From Deinococcus ruber (GTDB lineage Bacteria > Deinococcota > Deinococci > Deinococcales > Deinococcaceae): 25,540 bases of DNA. The position numbers were made by a program, and so were the translations under genes. Location of the stretch: positions 1-25,540 of the forward strand of contig NZ_BMQL01000064.1 of the NCBI RefSeq assembly GCF_014648095.1. Direction: 5' to 3'. A model generated the notes under the pieces. That model saw only the letters and a list, made by a program, of their open reading frames with translations. It did not search any database and was not told the DNA's origin. This document shows positions 15,729-24,454 of this stretch, in pieces (the stretch's first letter is position 1; each line of letters opens with the position of its first letter).

Positions 15729-15758
15729 GTGACTACTCAGCACCTGCTGAGTAGTCAC
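15729..15758. repeat. Perfect palindrome made of two abutting IS66-type ends
   Basis: GTGACTACTCAGCA, two bases (CC) and TGCTGAGTAGTCAC: a 14-bp perfect stem. Each arm contains the exact 13-mer found at 642-654 and 2737-2749. It could be a remnant of an IS deletion, a minimal MITE-like unit, or a target-site structure. On the minus strand it is followed by AAATTTTT, so it may also terminate the beta-CASP gene. Confidence 0.75.
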
Positions 15759-15869
15759 CTTAAATCGCCTCAGTCTGTCGAGGAATGGCATAACGTCTCC
15801 AAGTCTTCTATCTTAATTCTACGTAATGAGCAGTTGGCCTAGAAGTTTCCCACCTACACGTTGCATCTT

Positions 15870-17471
15870 TTACAGCTCACTACCAGTTGACTCCTGCTGG
15901 TTGAGTTTGATACGGCTGAGCTTCCCCCGTAGAACTTCCAGAGTGTACGTTCCCTCTCCAAACAGCGTCTTATCCAACGTCGTGGGCAGTTTGAGCCTTA
16001 CTTCATGACGCTCGGGATCATAGACAACCTGTACGGTCGTTCGAGCATGCCGCTCTTTCAGTGCCTCCAACTTCTTGGGGCTGTTGTTGATGAAGGCTCC
16101 CTTGCGCTTGCCGCTGTCCTGTAAGGGGATGATCTCACCGGCGGCAGGAAGGCTGACGTCGTACTTGCTGTTGACGTACCCCGCCATATTGGCGCGAGCG
16201 GCCTGCTCGCCGTGGGTCAGCACGAGTTTGCCGGGGGCGTAGCGGGCAATCATGCTGATCAGCCCGCCTCGATCCGCGTGGGCCGACAGGTAGAAGCGTT
16301 CCACTCGGGCATACGCCGCGACCGGTTCACGCCCTCCCTTGCCGTCCGGCAACAACACATCGCCGCCCTGTTGAAGTTCGAGCAGCCGCCGTCCTGGAGA
16401 CTCGGCGTCCTGATAGCCCACCACGAACAGGGCATTCTCCGGTTGTGGCAGCCAGTGCCGGGCGTATTGTGGGCTGGCTCCAGCATGCAGCATGCCGCTC
16501 GAGGCGATCACCACCGCCGCCTGATCCGACTGGATGATACGTTCGCGCGCGCGAGCATCCTGCACCAGCTGCACGGTGCCGCTCAGGAATGGCGGCTGCC
16601 GACTGCTGCGAGTGCGCTGTTGGAGCGCTTCTGGCAGCAGTGGCAGCATCTCCTCATACGCTTCAGTCACCCGGCGGGTCAGACCATCCAGATAGATGGG
16701 TGCGCTCGGTAGCAGACCGGTCATCATGGCGGTCTGGAGAATCTGGGTGATCTCCTGAGCACGCCCCAACGCGAAGGAGGGAATCAGCACCTTGCCGCCG
16801 CCCTGCAAGGTGTCGCGGATGGCGGTGATGAACGTACGAACCTGTTCCTTGCGCGACGGCAACAAGGTGTTCCCGTAGGTGCTTTCAGAGACCACGGCAT
16901 CGACTGGCGTCACGGCAGCAGGCAGCCAGGCAGCGTCGACCACTGGCGTGCTGACGTTGCTGACATCGCCGGTATGGAAGACCGAGCGGCCGCCACTCTC
17001 CATCAGTACGCTGGCCGCACCCAATAGATGACCGCTGGGGAAGAGGGTGAAGGAGAAGCCCTCCTCTTTGACTTTCTCGAAATACGGCAAGGGACGCAGA
17101 CGTTCGAGAGTGCGTTTCATCTCGCCAGGGCTGAATAGCGGGAACCCTTGCTCGGTGCTGACTTTGAGTGTATCGGCCAGCACTAGAGACGCCAGTCGGG
17201 CGGTGGCTTCGGTGCAGTAGATGAAGAGCGTTGGGAAGCGGCGGATGACGACCGGCAGCGCGCCGACATGGTCGAGGTGGGCGTGGGTCAAGATCATGGT
17301 GGTGGGTGGATGCTCTGTGAGCAGCTCCAGTTTCGGCAGAGCCGCCTCCCCCACCTGGCCCGGGCGCGCGCCAGCGTCAATCAATACTTTTGCTCCCGGC
17401 AGCAAGTACAGATAGCTGCTGGCCCCAACCTCGTCCGTCCCGCCCAACCCGATGAAGGACAGGTCACGCAT
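15870..17471 (-). CDS. Beta-CASP metallo-beta-lactamase ribonuclease (533 aa)
   Basis: RNA-processing or degrading hydrolase of the MBL/beta-CASP group (YSH1/CPSF-like bacterial branch). Zinc ligands are in LTHAHLDHVGALP (H63, H65, D67, H68), GHLLGAASV and FHTGDVSN (Asp). The beta-CASP motifs follow: SESTYGN, ALGRAQEITQIL, SSGMLHAGASPQYA (motif B region), SAHADRGGLI and LTHGE. The C-terminal 80 residues are an extra basic segment. The ATG at 17471 has AAGGAGG five to six bases upstream; a further 45 in-frame codons upstream are a shadow of the preceding gene. Its start overlaps the end of the frameshifted upstream gene by 8 nt, so they form an operon. A plasmid copy of such an enzyme is unusual. 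Confidence 0.9.
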   Translation of the reverse strand: MRDLSFIGLGGTDEVGASSYLYLLPGAKVLIDAGARPGQVGEAALPKLELLTEHPPTTMILTHAHLDHVGALPVVIRRFPTLFIYCTEATARLASLVLADTLKVSTEQGFPLFSPGEMKRTLERLRPLPYFEKVKEEGFSFTLFPSGHLLGAASVLMESGGRSVFHTGDVSNVSTPVVDAAWLPAAVTPVDAVVSESTYGNTLLPSRKEQVRTFITAIRDTLQGGGKVLIPSFALGRAQEITQILQTAMMTGLLPSAPIYLDGLTRRVTEAYEEMLPLLPEALQQRTRSSRQPPFLSGTVQLVQDARARERIIQSDQAAVVIASSGMLHAGASPQYARHWLPQPENALFVVGYQDAESPGRRLLELQQGGDVLLPDGKGGREPVAAYARVERFYLSAHADRGGLISMIARYAPGKLVLTHGEQAARANMAGYVNSKYDVSLPAAGEIIPLQDSGKRKGAFINNSPKKLEALKERHARTTVQVVYDPERHEVRLKLPTTLDKTLFGEGTYTLEVLRGKLSRIKLNQQESTGSEL

Positions 17472-18020
17472 GGGGGCCTCCTTGAACGACCTGGTCGGGT
17501 TGTTCTGTTGCTGCGACGAGGGAAGCCCGTTTGCGTTTGCCAGGTGTGGCCTTCCAGTGCGCCCAGCGGGGCGGAATGGGGGCATACACTTCTGCTGCCT
17601 CGTCAATCACCATAAGATCACTGACCAGGCTGCCCCCGAGCCTCACCGCTGACCACGTCGGGTCAATGCCGCGCAGTACCCGATCGGTCCCACGGAGGTG
17701 TAAGGAGAAGGGCGGCACCTCACCCATCGTGGGATAGATCTGTACCCGTAGCAGATTGCTGGTCACATCAACCTGAACGAGCCGCCCGACGATCTCCAGG
17801 CGTTGGCCGTTGGACGTACCTGGCGGTAGAGCTGTGGGCCTTGCAAGATGCCTCGCGGGGCTACTCTGGGGAACACGCCGAGCGTCACTCGGGTACCCAG
17901 GACTGCTTCTGGCAGAGGATTCACCCAGATGCCGGCCACGAAATCACGGGTGGCAACTCGGGAGGCCCAGCCGGTGACAATCAAGACCGATTGATGGGGA
18001 ACGGGAACACGTGATGGCAC
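17464..18020 (-). pseudogene. Frameshifted conserved hypothetical gene upstream of the beta-CASP gene
   Basis: One protein is split over two frames. The N-terminal part reads SVLIVTGWASRVATRDFVAG, IWVNPLPEAVLGTRVTLGVF and ILQGPQLYRQV. The C-terminal part continues in another frame as RTSNGQRLEIVGRLVQVDVT and then SNLLRVQIYPTMGEVPPFSL through VIDEAAEVYAPIPP. Both halves look like real beta-rich protein; the shift lies near 17805-17815. The likely start is GTG 18020. The span (557 nt) is not a multiple of three. The function is unknown; linkage to the nuclease suggests a shared role. A sequencing indel would restore a normal gene of about 185 aa. Confidence 0.55.
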
Positions 18021-18102
18021 GCTCCAGCTTAGCGGGGACACCCCTGTGGGTGCCGTTTCTCGCTCTTCCTCGTCACCGTCCTGACCGTGCCAGACTGACG
18101 GC

Positions 18103-20901
18103 ATGCGGTTTCTGACGTACCATGACCTCGACATCAGCCGAGTGAAAAAACAGTTCGCCAAAGTCCGAGATGCCATTGAACGCGACGATTTTCGCAGCCC
18201 GGACGTCAAGAAACTCGCGCAGGGCCAGTACTACCGGGCGCGGCTGGACGACACCAACCGTCTGCTACTGCAGTTCGTGCGCCATCGGCAGGAAACCGTG
18301 TGTCTGGCGCTGGAAGTGATTCACCAGCATGCCTACGAGAAATCGCGCTTCCTGCGGGGGGCAGCGGTCGATGAGGCGAAGCTGCCCGACTTTGAAGTAC
18401 AGCAGGCTCAGCAGGAGGCCGCGCCACTGCGCTACCTGCATCCCACACGCGGCGAATTTCATCTGCTCGACAAGGTGATCTCGTTCGATGACACGCAGGA
18501 CACGGTGTACCGCACGGCCCCGCCGATCATCCTGGCGGGGTCGGCGGGCAGCGGCAAGACCGCCTTGACGCTCCAAAAGCTGCGCGAGCTGCCGGGGAAG
18601 GTGCTGTATGTGACGCTGTCACCGTATCTGGCGCAGAGTGCGGGTGAACTGTACCGGGCGTACGGCTTCGAGAACGAGGCGCAGGACGTGGCGTTCCTGT
18701 CGTTTCGCGAGTACCTCGACACCATCCGCCGGCCAGCGGGCCGAGAAGTGCGCTTTGAAGAGTTCCGCAACTGGGTCGCTCGTCAACCGGGGCTGAACTT
18801 CACTGACGCCCATCAGCTGTTCGAGGAGTTCCGAGGTGTGCTCAGCAGTCGGCCCCAGGGGCCACTGAGGCGTGAAGCGTATCTGGGACTGGGTATCCGC
18901 CAGTCGATCTATGAGCAGGGGCAACGCGAGCAGGTGTACGCGCTCTTCCAGAAGTACCTGAGCTGGATGCAGACCTCGAAGCTGCTGGATTTCAGCCTAT
19001 TGGCGTCCAGCTACCTCAGCGAGGTCACACCCAGCTTTGAGTTTGTGGTGGTGGACGAGGTGCAGGATCTGACGGCGGCACAACTGGCGCTGATCTTGAA
19101 AGCCCTCACGGTGCCGGGGCAGTTCCTGCTGTGCGGCGACAGCAACCAGATCGTGCATCCGAACTTCTTCTCGTGGGCATCGGTCAAGACGTTGCTGTAT
19201 CTCGATCCCGACCTGGCGGAGCGCCAGAGCATCAGCGTGCTGCGGGCCAACTTCCGGAACGCCTCGCAGGTCACACGGGTCGCGAATACGCTGCTGAAGG
19301 TCAAGCATGCCCGCTTTGGCAGTGTCGACCGGGAGAGCAACTTCCTGGTGCAGGCTGTGGCCAGCGATCCCGGGAGTGTGACGTACTTGCCGGACGATGC
19401 GCGCGTGAAGAAGCACCTCGACGAGCAGACGCGCGGGAGCACCGAATACGCGGTGCTGGTGTTGCGCGACGAGGATAAGGCCGAAGCGAGGCGGGCCTTC
19501 GGAACCCCCTTGGTCTTCAGCGTGCAGGAGGCCAAAGGGCTGGAGTATCCGAACATCATCCTGTACAACGTCATCAGTGGGCAGCGTCAGATGTACGCGC
19601 AGATCGCTGAGGGTGTGTCGCCCGCCGACCTGAACGTGGATGAGCTGCGCTACAGCCGCGCCCGCGACAAGGCCGACAAGAGCCTGGAGATCTACAAGTT
19701 CTACGTGAACGCACTGTACGTCGCCGTGACCCGCGCGGTGAGTCGGGTGATCCTGGTGGAGGCCGACACCCGTCATCCGCTGCTGGAACTGCTGGGGATC
19801 GAACTGGGTAACGAGGCCGAGCAGCTCAGGGTCAAGCAGGCCAGCCGCGACGACTGGGAGCGCGAGGCCCGCAAGCTGGAGCTGCAGGGCAAGCGCGAGC
19901 AGGCGGGCGACATTCGCCGGCGCATTCTGCAACAGAAACCCGTGCCCTGGGAGGTGTGGACCCCGCAGGTGCTGCGCCGGATGGAGGAGGAAACCCGGGC
20001 CAGACCGGGAGATCCCAAAGTGGCGCGGGGGCTGATCGATTTCGCGTTGCTCAACCGCCAGGATCGGCTGCTGGAAACGCTACGGGATCTGAAGGTCAAA
20101 CCGGCGTCGTCGTATCTGCGGAACAGCGACAAGGATCGTCGATTGCAGCGGCAGGGTGTGCTGGACAAATACCGGAGGCCCTTCGAGAGCGCCAATCTGA
20201 AGAGCTTACTGGGGGAGTGCGACCGGTACGGCGTGGACTACCGAACGCCGGCCAACCTGACACCGCTGATGCTGGCGGCCGAGATCGGCAACCTGCCGCT
20301 GATCGACGCGCTGCTGGAACGGGGCGCGGATATTACCCAGACGGATCTGTTCGGACGCACGCCGTACCTGCTGGCGCTCAACCGGGCGCTGGAGGATCCC
20401 CAGTTTGCTGCCCAGTCGTTTGGACCCCTTGATGAGCGGCTGCGTCCCTCCGCGCTGGACGTGCTGGTATCGGAGCGCCTCATTCGACTGTCCCCTGAGG
20501 GGGCGGAATTCTACTTTCTGAGCGTGCTGCTGGCGACGCTGCCGCACTTTCATTCGCAGCTGCTCGACCCACCCACCGCGCCCGAAGAGTTGCGAAAGCG
20601 TCAGAATGGGTTTTTCGCCGATGTGCTGCTGCGCAATCTGGATGCCATGCCAGAACGGGTACTCAAGGAAGCGCGGCGCAGACGGACGTATGTCAATCAT
20701 GTGCTGGCCCGCGCTGAGGTCGAGAGCACGTACCTGCCGGCCCGTCGTCTGTGGAAGCGCAGCAGCAAGGGGTTTTATCAGCTCAACCCCGAGATGCAAC
20801 TCAAGGTGAAGTTGACGTCAGGGATAGAAGGAGAGTGGACCAGCGTACTGCTGCTCACTGATCCGGTGGCACGCGCCTGGCTTAGCGAAACGGGAGAGTA
20901 A
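18103..20901 (+). CDS. SF1 (UvrD/Rep-like) helicase with RelE/ParE-like N-terminus and ankyrin repeats (932 aa)
   Basis: ATP-dependent helicase fusion. Residues 1-75 (SRVKKQFAKVRDAIERDDFR, then YYRARLDDTNRLLLQFV) look like a RelE/ParE toxin fold. The helicase core has Walker A GSAGSGKTA (146-154), Walker B VVVDEVQDLT (D318-E319), motif III LCGDSNQIVHPNFF, motif V VQEAKGLEYPNIIL and motif VI YVAVTRA (539-545). It is smaller than full UvrD, without a clear 2B insertion. At about 715-765 there is an ankyrin repeat pair (LTPLMLAAEIGNLPLIDALL, ERGADITQTDLFGRTPYLLA), which implies a protein partner. The gene diverges from the beta-CASP operon across about 80 bp; codon use is the GC-rich backbone type. 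Such RelE-helicase fusions are known but little studied. Confidence 0.88.
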   Translation: MRFLTYHDLDISRVKKQFAKVRDAIERDDFRSPDVKKLAQGQYYRARLDDTNRLLLQFVRHRQETVCLALEVIHQHAYEKSRFLRGAAVDEAKLPDFEVQQAQQEAAPLRYLHPTRGEFHLLDKVISFDDTQDTVYRTAPPIILAGSAGSGKTALTLQKLRELPGKVLYVTLSPYLAQSAGELYRAYGFENEAQDVAFLSFREYLDTIRRPAGREVRFEEFRNWVARQPGLNFTDAHQLFEEFRGVLSSRPQGPLRREAYLGLGIRQSIYEQGQREQVYALFQKYLSWMQTSKLLDFSLLASSYLSEVTPSFEFVVVDEVQDLTAAQLALILKALTVPGQFLLCGDSNQIVHPNFFSWASVKTLLYLDPDLAERQSISVLRANFRNASQVTRVANTLLKVKHARFGSVDRESNFLVQAVASDPGSVTYLPDDARVKKHLDEQTRGSTEYAVLVLRDEDKAEARRAFGTPLVFSVQEAKGLEYPNIILYNVISGQRQMYAQIAEGVSPADLNVDELRYSRARDKADKSLEIYKFYVNALYVAVTRAVSRVILVEADTRHPLLELLGIELGNEAEQLRVKQASRDDWEREARKLELQGKREQAGDIRRRILQQKPVPWEVWTPQVLRRMEEETRARPGDPKVARGLIDFALLNRQDRLLETLRDLKVKPASSYLRNSDKDRRLQRQGVLDKYRRPFESANLKSLLGECDRYGVDYRTPANLTPLMLAAEIGNLPLIDALLERGADITQTDLFGRTPYLLALNRALEDPQFAAQSFGPLDERLRPSALDVLVSERLIRLSPEGAEFYFLSVLLATLPHFHSQLLDPPTAPEELRKRQNGFFADVLLRNLDAMPERVLKEARRRRTYVNHVLARAEVESTYLPARRLWKRSSKGFYQLNPEMQLKVKLTSGIEGEWTSVLLLTDPVARAWLSETGE

Positions 20902-20918
20902 GGCGCGGCGTCAGCGCT

Positions 20919-20948
20919 CCCCTTCAAATACTTCGTTGTTTGAAGGGG
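20919..20948 (+). terminator. Hairpin terminator after the helicase gene
   Basis: CCCCTTCAAA, a 10-nt loop and TTTGAAGGGG form a perfect 10-bp stem starting 17 bases after the helicase stop. No T-run follows, so termination may be partial. Confidence 0.55.
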
Positions 20949-21310
20949 GCAAATGGCATCTCACGCATGCTGTCCTTCCGGCGCGCGGGGCGAACGTCAT
21001 CTGTGGAGGTTTTTCTGCAGCCACCGTATATGATGAAACATCAAGGAGCGTCATCTGGATTAGCTAACGAACATCACGACATCCCGACAAATGAAAAACC
21101 CCCGCCTGCAAGCGGAGGAATTTCAGAGAGACTTGGGAACTGGCAGCCAGAGATAGCTCCAGTTTACCGGGTGAGCCTCCCCTATTGCAAGAAGGGAACC
21201 CTCATACCATGACAACTTCTTTAGCCCGGTTCTGGGCGTGCTTGACTCCTCCGTTTGAACTTGTCCGCTCGTTCCTTCTCTCTCTGCCTCCGTTAATAGG
21301 GCAAGCGTAA
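20949..21310. other. Leader region of the replication-type gene; no coding gene seen
   Basis: This 362-bp interval has no convincing gene. It holds the minus-strand terminator at 21094-21118 and short dyads such as AACTGG/CCAGTT (about 21136-21163) and CCCGGTTCTGGG. Start-proximal TAATAG (about 21294) may be a -10 box for the plus-strand gene. The arrangement allows a counter-transcribed antisense RNA overlapping the leader. Confidence 0.4.
21094..21118 (-). terminator. Intrinsic terminator facing away from the replication-type gene
   Basis: On the minus strand CCTCCGC, loop TTGCAG and GCGGGGG are followed by TTTTTCAT, a canonical terminator. No minus-strand protein gene precedes it within the leader, so it probably ends a short antisense transcript or guards against read-through. 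Confidence 0.65.
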
Positions 21311-22681
21311 GTGCCGTCTCAGAGCACCTTCTTAGAGACATTCCTGGCCCGGCAGCGTGCCAAGGGTCATGGAGCTGGCCCCCTCTTCGAGACGTTGGAA
21401 CGACTGTCCAACACATCTGATCTGCCCCAAACCGGGGAGCACCCAGCATCTCGGGCGGTGTTGAGTGGCTACGGACGGGCGTACAGTCAGATTCCTGAAT
21501 CTGTTCCCGTCGCAACTGTGCAGCGCCTAGCTCTAGAACTGGCCCCCATTGAAACCCTGACCGCCTGCATGGACGCTGCGGAATGCCCAAAGACCGCCCG
21601 TCTGGCCTTTCGGGTGCTGTTCGGGCTGGCGTTAGACGTGATGCGCTTGCGTGGCCTGCCAGTGCGGCCGACAACGGCAGAGTTCCACTTACCACTCGAA
21701 CTGCTGGCGGCTCATCTGGAGATCAGCCGCGAAACGCTGTGGCGTAATCTGAAGCCGCTGACAGCGGCGGGTGTGCTGGCCGAGCGTGACCATTACGGCA
21801 CGCTGGACGGACGGACGGCGGTGACGGGGAAGATCTGGGCGGTGAGCCTGGATCCGGCGCGTGTCTTAGCTGGCAGGGCGAACCGGGTCCGGATCAGTCC
21901 AGAGGCGATGAAGTACCCCTGGCGCGATCTGGATCGCGACCGACGGGAGGGACGAACGGTCTTCAACCTGACGCGCACCGACGAGCAGAAGGCCCAGGCG
22001 AAGCAGCAGCGGGAGCAGAACGCCCAGGCACGGGCAGAGGCCCAGGAACGAGCGAACCAGCGCAAAGCCGCACGGGTCCAGGCGACCGCTCGCGGCGAGA
22101 AACCGCTGAAAGGTCGCGCCGCTGCGACGGTCAACGCGGCCCGAACCCGCGCCGAAAAAAGTCCACCCAGTGCGGCTCTAGGAGCAGTGCAACAGTCAAT
22201 CAAAAGCCTGAAGACTGTAGATAGAGCGGAAGTCGTCAGTTGGGTGTTAACCCCGTTTCTTTCACAATCCGAATCCGTTACGCTGACTGTTGCATCTGGG
22301 CCTACAAGCGCGCTGGAAGCCATTTACACCCTTCCAAGTCTCACAGGCCTGTCGAAAAAGCTCAGAGGGACAGCGGTCGAGGAATCGGCGCGGACCTTGG
22401 CGGCTGCGTTTGACGACACCGCTAACTTGCGGTTCTGGTGCTGGCTGCTGTGGCAGATGCTGCGGGCCAGCGATCAGGGGCAGCATTGGGCCGATGACAT
22501 TTCCTGCGTCCTGGCGCGGGTGCTGCATGATCTGAAACACGACGAAACCATGCATGCTGCCACGGCGAAACGGCGAGCAGCACTGGTGGTGGCGGCTCTG
22601 AACGCCAGTGGGCTTCTAGAAGCCCTGAGGCAGATTGCACCGACGAGGGTGGGGGTGAAGCCCCAGGCTCACGCTGCCTGA
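21311..22681 (+). CDS. Winged-helix protein, probable plasmid replication initiator (456 aa)
   Basis: I cannot name the family with certainty. Residues about 125-165 (LPLELLAAHLEISRETLWRN, LKPLTAAGVL) are a clear winged helix-turn-helix, as in replication initiators and phage/plasmid regulators. A long Gln/Ala/Arg-rich coiled region follows (about 228-270, KAQAKQQREQNAQARAEAQE), then a C-terminal helical domain (about 290-445; VVSWVLTPFLSQSESV, then LRFWCWLLWQMLRASDQG). The start is GTG 21311; no strong Shine-Dalgarno is seen. The organisation (HTH N-terminus, flexible basic linker, C-terminal domain, preceded by a possible antisense RNA leader) fits a Rep-type protein of a Deinococcus plasmid. 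No iteron array is visible nearby, so a transcription regulator remains possible. Confidence 0.5.
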   Translation: MPSQSTFLETFLARQRAKGHGAGPLFETLERLSNTSDLPQTGEHPASRAVLSGYGRAYSQIPESVPVATVQRLALELAPIETLTACMDAAECPKTARLAFRVLFGLALDVMRLRGLPVRPTTAEFHLPLELLAAHLEISRETLWRNLKPLTAAGVLAERDHYGTLDGRTAVTGKIWAVSLDPARVLAGRANRVRISPEAMKYPWRDLDRDRREGRTVFNLTRTDEQKAQAKQQREQNAQARAEAQERANQRKAARVQATARGEKPLKGRAAATVNAARTRAEKSPPSAALGAVQQSIKSLKTVDRAEVVSWVLTPFLSQSESVTLTVASGPTSALEAIYTLPSLTGLSKKLRGTAVEESARTLAAAFDDTANLRFWCWLLWQMLRASDQGQHWADDISCVLARVLHDLKHDETMHAATAKRRAALVVAALNASGLLEALRQIAPTRVGVKPQAHAA

Positions 22682-22902
22682 TTGACCTCACAACTCGGTC
22701 GTCTTCCTATCACTGGCTCCTCTAGAATATATAGAAGAAGGCCGGCTGGGAGCGTGTTCTCTCGTGTGTTGCAGCAGCGAAGGTGGCGCTTGACTCTACC
22801 CTCCAGGCGTTTCGTTACCCTTGCTTTGCCTATTGGCCGAGCTCTCAACGTTGGTTGCTGTGCCAGCGCTGTGAGACATGCTTCAGTACAGTACGACTGC
22901 CG

Positions 22903-23946
22903 ATGATTGCCAAAGACTACACCGCCGCAGCCGCCACGGATCGCCTTCAGCGAGCCGGCGATGACGCTGAGAAGCAGATGGCCTTCTATCTCAAGCGGGC
23001 CTTCGGAGACGATCCAGCGGTCCATGTGTTTCATAGCTTGCGGCTCGAAGACGGACAGGACGCTGCCCAGATCGATCACCTGGTCCTGCACCGCAGCGGA
23101 GCGATCATCATCGAGAGCAAAAGCGTCACCTCTGCTGTCAGCATCAATGAGCGCGACGAATGGACGCGGCAGTGGAACGGGCGCTGGACCGGCATGCCCT
23201 CCCCGGTCTTGCAGGCCAAACGGCAGGCCGACTTCCTCCGTAAACAGCTGAATGCACACCGTGAGGACCTACTGGGCAAAGCCATGTTTGGGTTGGTGCA
23301 GAAGGGCTTTCGCGCGTTTGTCATTGATGTGGTGGTCGCCATCAGCGACCAAGGCGTGATTCAGTACCGAGGGCAGTTGCCGGAGGTTCGCAAGGCGGAT
23401 CAAGTGGTGGACCGGGTGCGTGAGTTGATGCGGGAGCAGGCTGGACTGTCCCATCCGATGAGCAAAGACCCGCGCTCGAAAGACTGGGGCATCACCCTTA
23501 AGCCAGAAGAACTGGTGCGCACAACGGCATATCTACGAAATGCTCACCGCGACAAACAGCTGAACAGCGGGGGAGCGAACACGGCCAGTGTTGCGCCGCG
23601 CTCGGGCGAACCGGCTGCCGCTCAGGGTCAGTCTGTCGTCCCTTCAGCTGTACGTGACGTATACACCGCAGTGGGGCCAGTGACCGCGCCAAAGGCGACC
23701 CCATCCCGAGTGACCTCTTCAGCATCTACCTTCACCTGCTCAAAGTGCGCCAGCGAACGGCTGGAGGTGGCGTATGGTCAATACGGCTATTACTTCAAGT
23801 GCCTCGCCTGTGACGGCAACACCCGGATCGACCTGAAATGTCAGACGTGTGGCGGCAAGCTGCGAACCCGCAAGAGTCAGCGTCTGTTCTTTGCCGAATG
23901 CAAGACCTGCGATACATCTAAGCTCTACTTCACCAATCCCAGCTGA
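22903..23946 (+). CDS. NERD nuclease-related domain protein with two C-terminal zinc ribbons (347 aa)
   Basis: The N-terminal NERD domain (about 20-150) has the restriction-endonuclease-like core: AQIDHLVLHRSGAIIIESKS supplies D58, E71 and K73. A variable Ala/Ser/Pro linker follows (about 225-275). The C-terminus has four CxxC pairs (C279/C282, C300/C303, C313/C316, C333/C336), consistent with two zinc ribbons that could bind nucleic acid. I use ATG 22903; an in-frame start at 22783 would add 40 residues with an extra CQRC motif and cannot be excluded. The stretch 22682-22902 is otherwise empty. NERD proteins are often plasmid-borne and their biological role is not settled; DNA processing is an inference. 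Confidence 0.85.
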   Translation: MIAKDYTAAAATDRLQRAGDDAEKQMAFYLKRAFGDDPAVHVFHSLRLEDGQDAAQIDHLVLHRSGAIIIESKSVTSAVSINERDEWTRQWNGRWTGMPSPVLQAKRQADFLRKQLNAHREDLLGKAMFGLVQKGFRAFVIDVVVAISDQGVIQYRGQLPEVRKADQVVDRVRELMREQAGLSHPMSKDPRSKDWGITLKPEELVRTTAYLRNAHRDKQLNSGGANTASVAPRSGEPAAAQGQSVVPSAVRDVYTAVGPVTAPKATPSRVTSSASTFTCSKCASERLEVAYGQYGYYFKCLACDGNTRIDLKCQTCGGKLRTRKSQRLFFAECKTCDTSKLYFTNPS

Positions 23947-23993
23947 ATAAAATACGGCCTTACGATTTGACAAGGGCTTACAATCTTTCTTTA

Positions 23994-24019
23994 TAGAAAG
24001 AAATCTTTTTATCTTCATT
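23994..24019. repeat. AT-rich repeat, left copy flanking the VapBC-type locus
   Basis: TAGAAAGAAATCTTT here recurs with a 4-base insertion at 24774-24804, in the same orientation, on the other side of the antitoxin gene. Each copy lies in or beside a hairpin: TTTCT/AGAAA here, and GAAATAAAGA/TCTTTATTTC (24760-24797, 10-bp stem) there. It may mark the ends of a mobile toxin-antitoxin cassette, or simply be two similar terminators. Confidence 0.4.
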
Positions 24020-24454
24020 GTGGTGTAACGACTTTCAGGCCAGGAAATCCTAGACGGTGGTGTTGCGGATCAAGCGTGACCAACGCCGTGCAAGGAGCCT
24101 CAGCCTGCGCTTCCACAACGAAGCCAGCCAGAATGCGTTGAGGAGTTCACCTCTACTACTCTGTCGCCTGAGGGCATAGCTGCCATATACCTGCCCTGCC
24201 CGCTCCTAGACCGCCAGCGTGCATAGGCTGAGCTCGAGCAATACACCTGCACCGGTAAGCAATCGCTCCAATATTGGCCCAGTAGCCCCTGGCCCCGCCA
24301 ACAGTTTGGCGTAGACCACTGGACAGATCATGAGGCCGTGTGTTCGCTTGAGTTGACCTAGCAGGGCAGCGATCTGCGCCGCGTTCGGTTCGTGGCGCAA
24401 GAGCGCGTTCAGAATGTTGGAGTCGATGGCTGCCTGCTGTGTGGGGGCGCTCAA
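24015..24454 (-). pseudogene. Decayed VapC-type PIN toxin
   Basis: The start is intact (MSAPTQQAAIDSNILNALLR, D11) and reads to LTGAGVLLELSLCTLAV. A TAG (24206-24208) follows where a Trp-type residue is likely. After it the same frame continues ERAGQVYGSYALRRQS, then the frame shifts to RILAGFVVEAQAEAPCTALV and TLDPQHHRLGFPGLKVVTPQ, the recognisable PIN C-terminus with the TLDP acidic residue. So one nonsense codon and one frameshift have inactivated it. The ATG overlaps the antitoxin stop by 4 nt (ATGA). Confidence 0.75.

Noticed and set aside
18997..19932. Large minus-strand frame (311 aa) inside the helicase gene
   Set aside because: It is antisense to conserved helicase motifs in a GC-rich gene, where long shadow frames are expected.
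21123..21695. Minus-strand frame overlapping the replication-type gene start
   Set aside because: No ribosome site or domain; it spans the leader and is antisense to the coding start. An antisense RNA, not a protein, is the more likely product.
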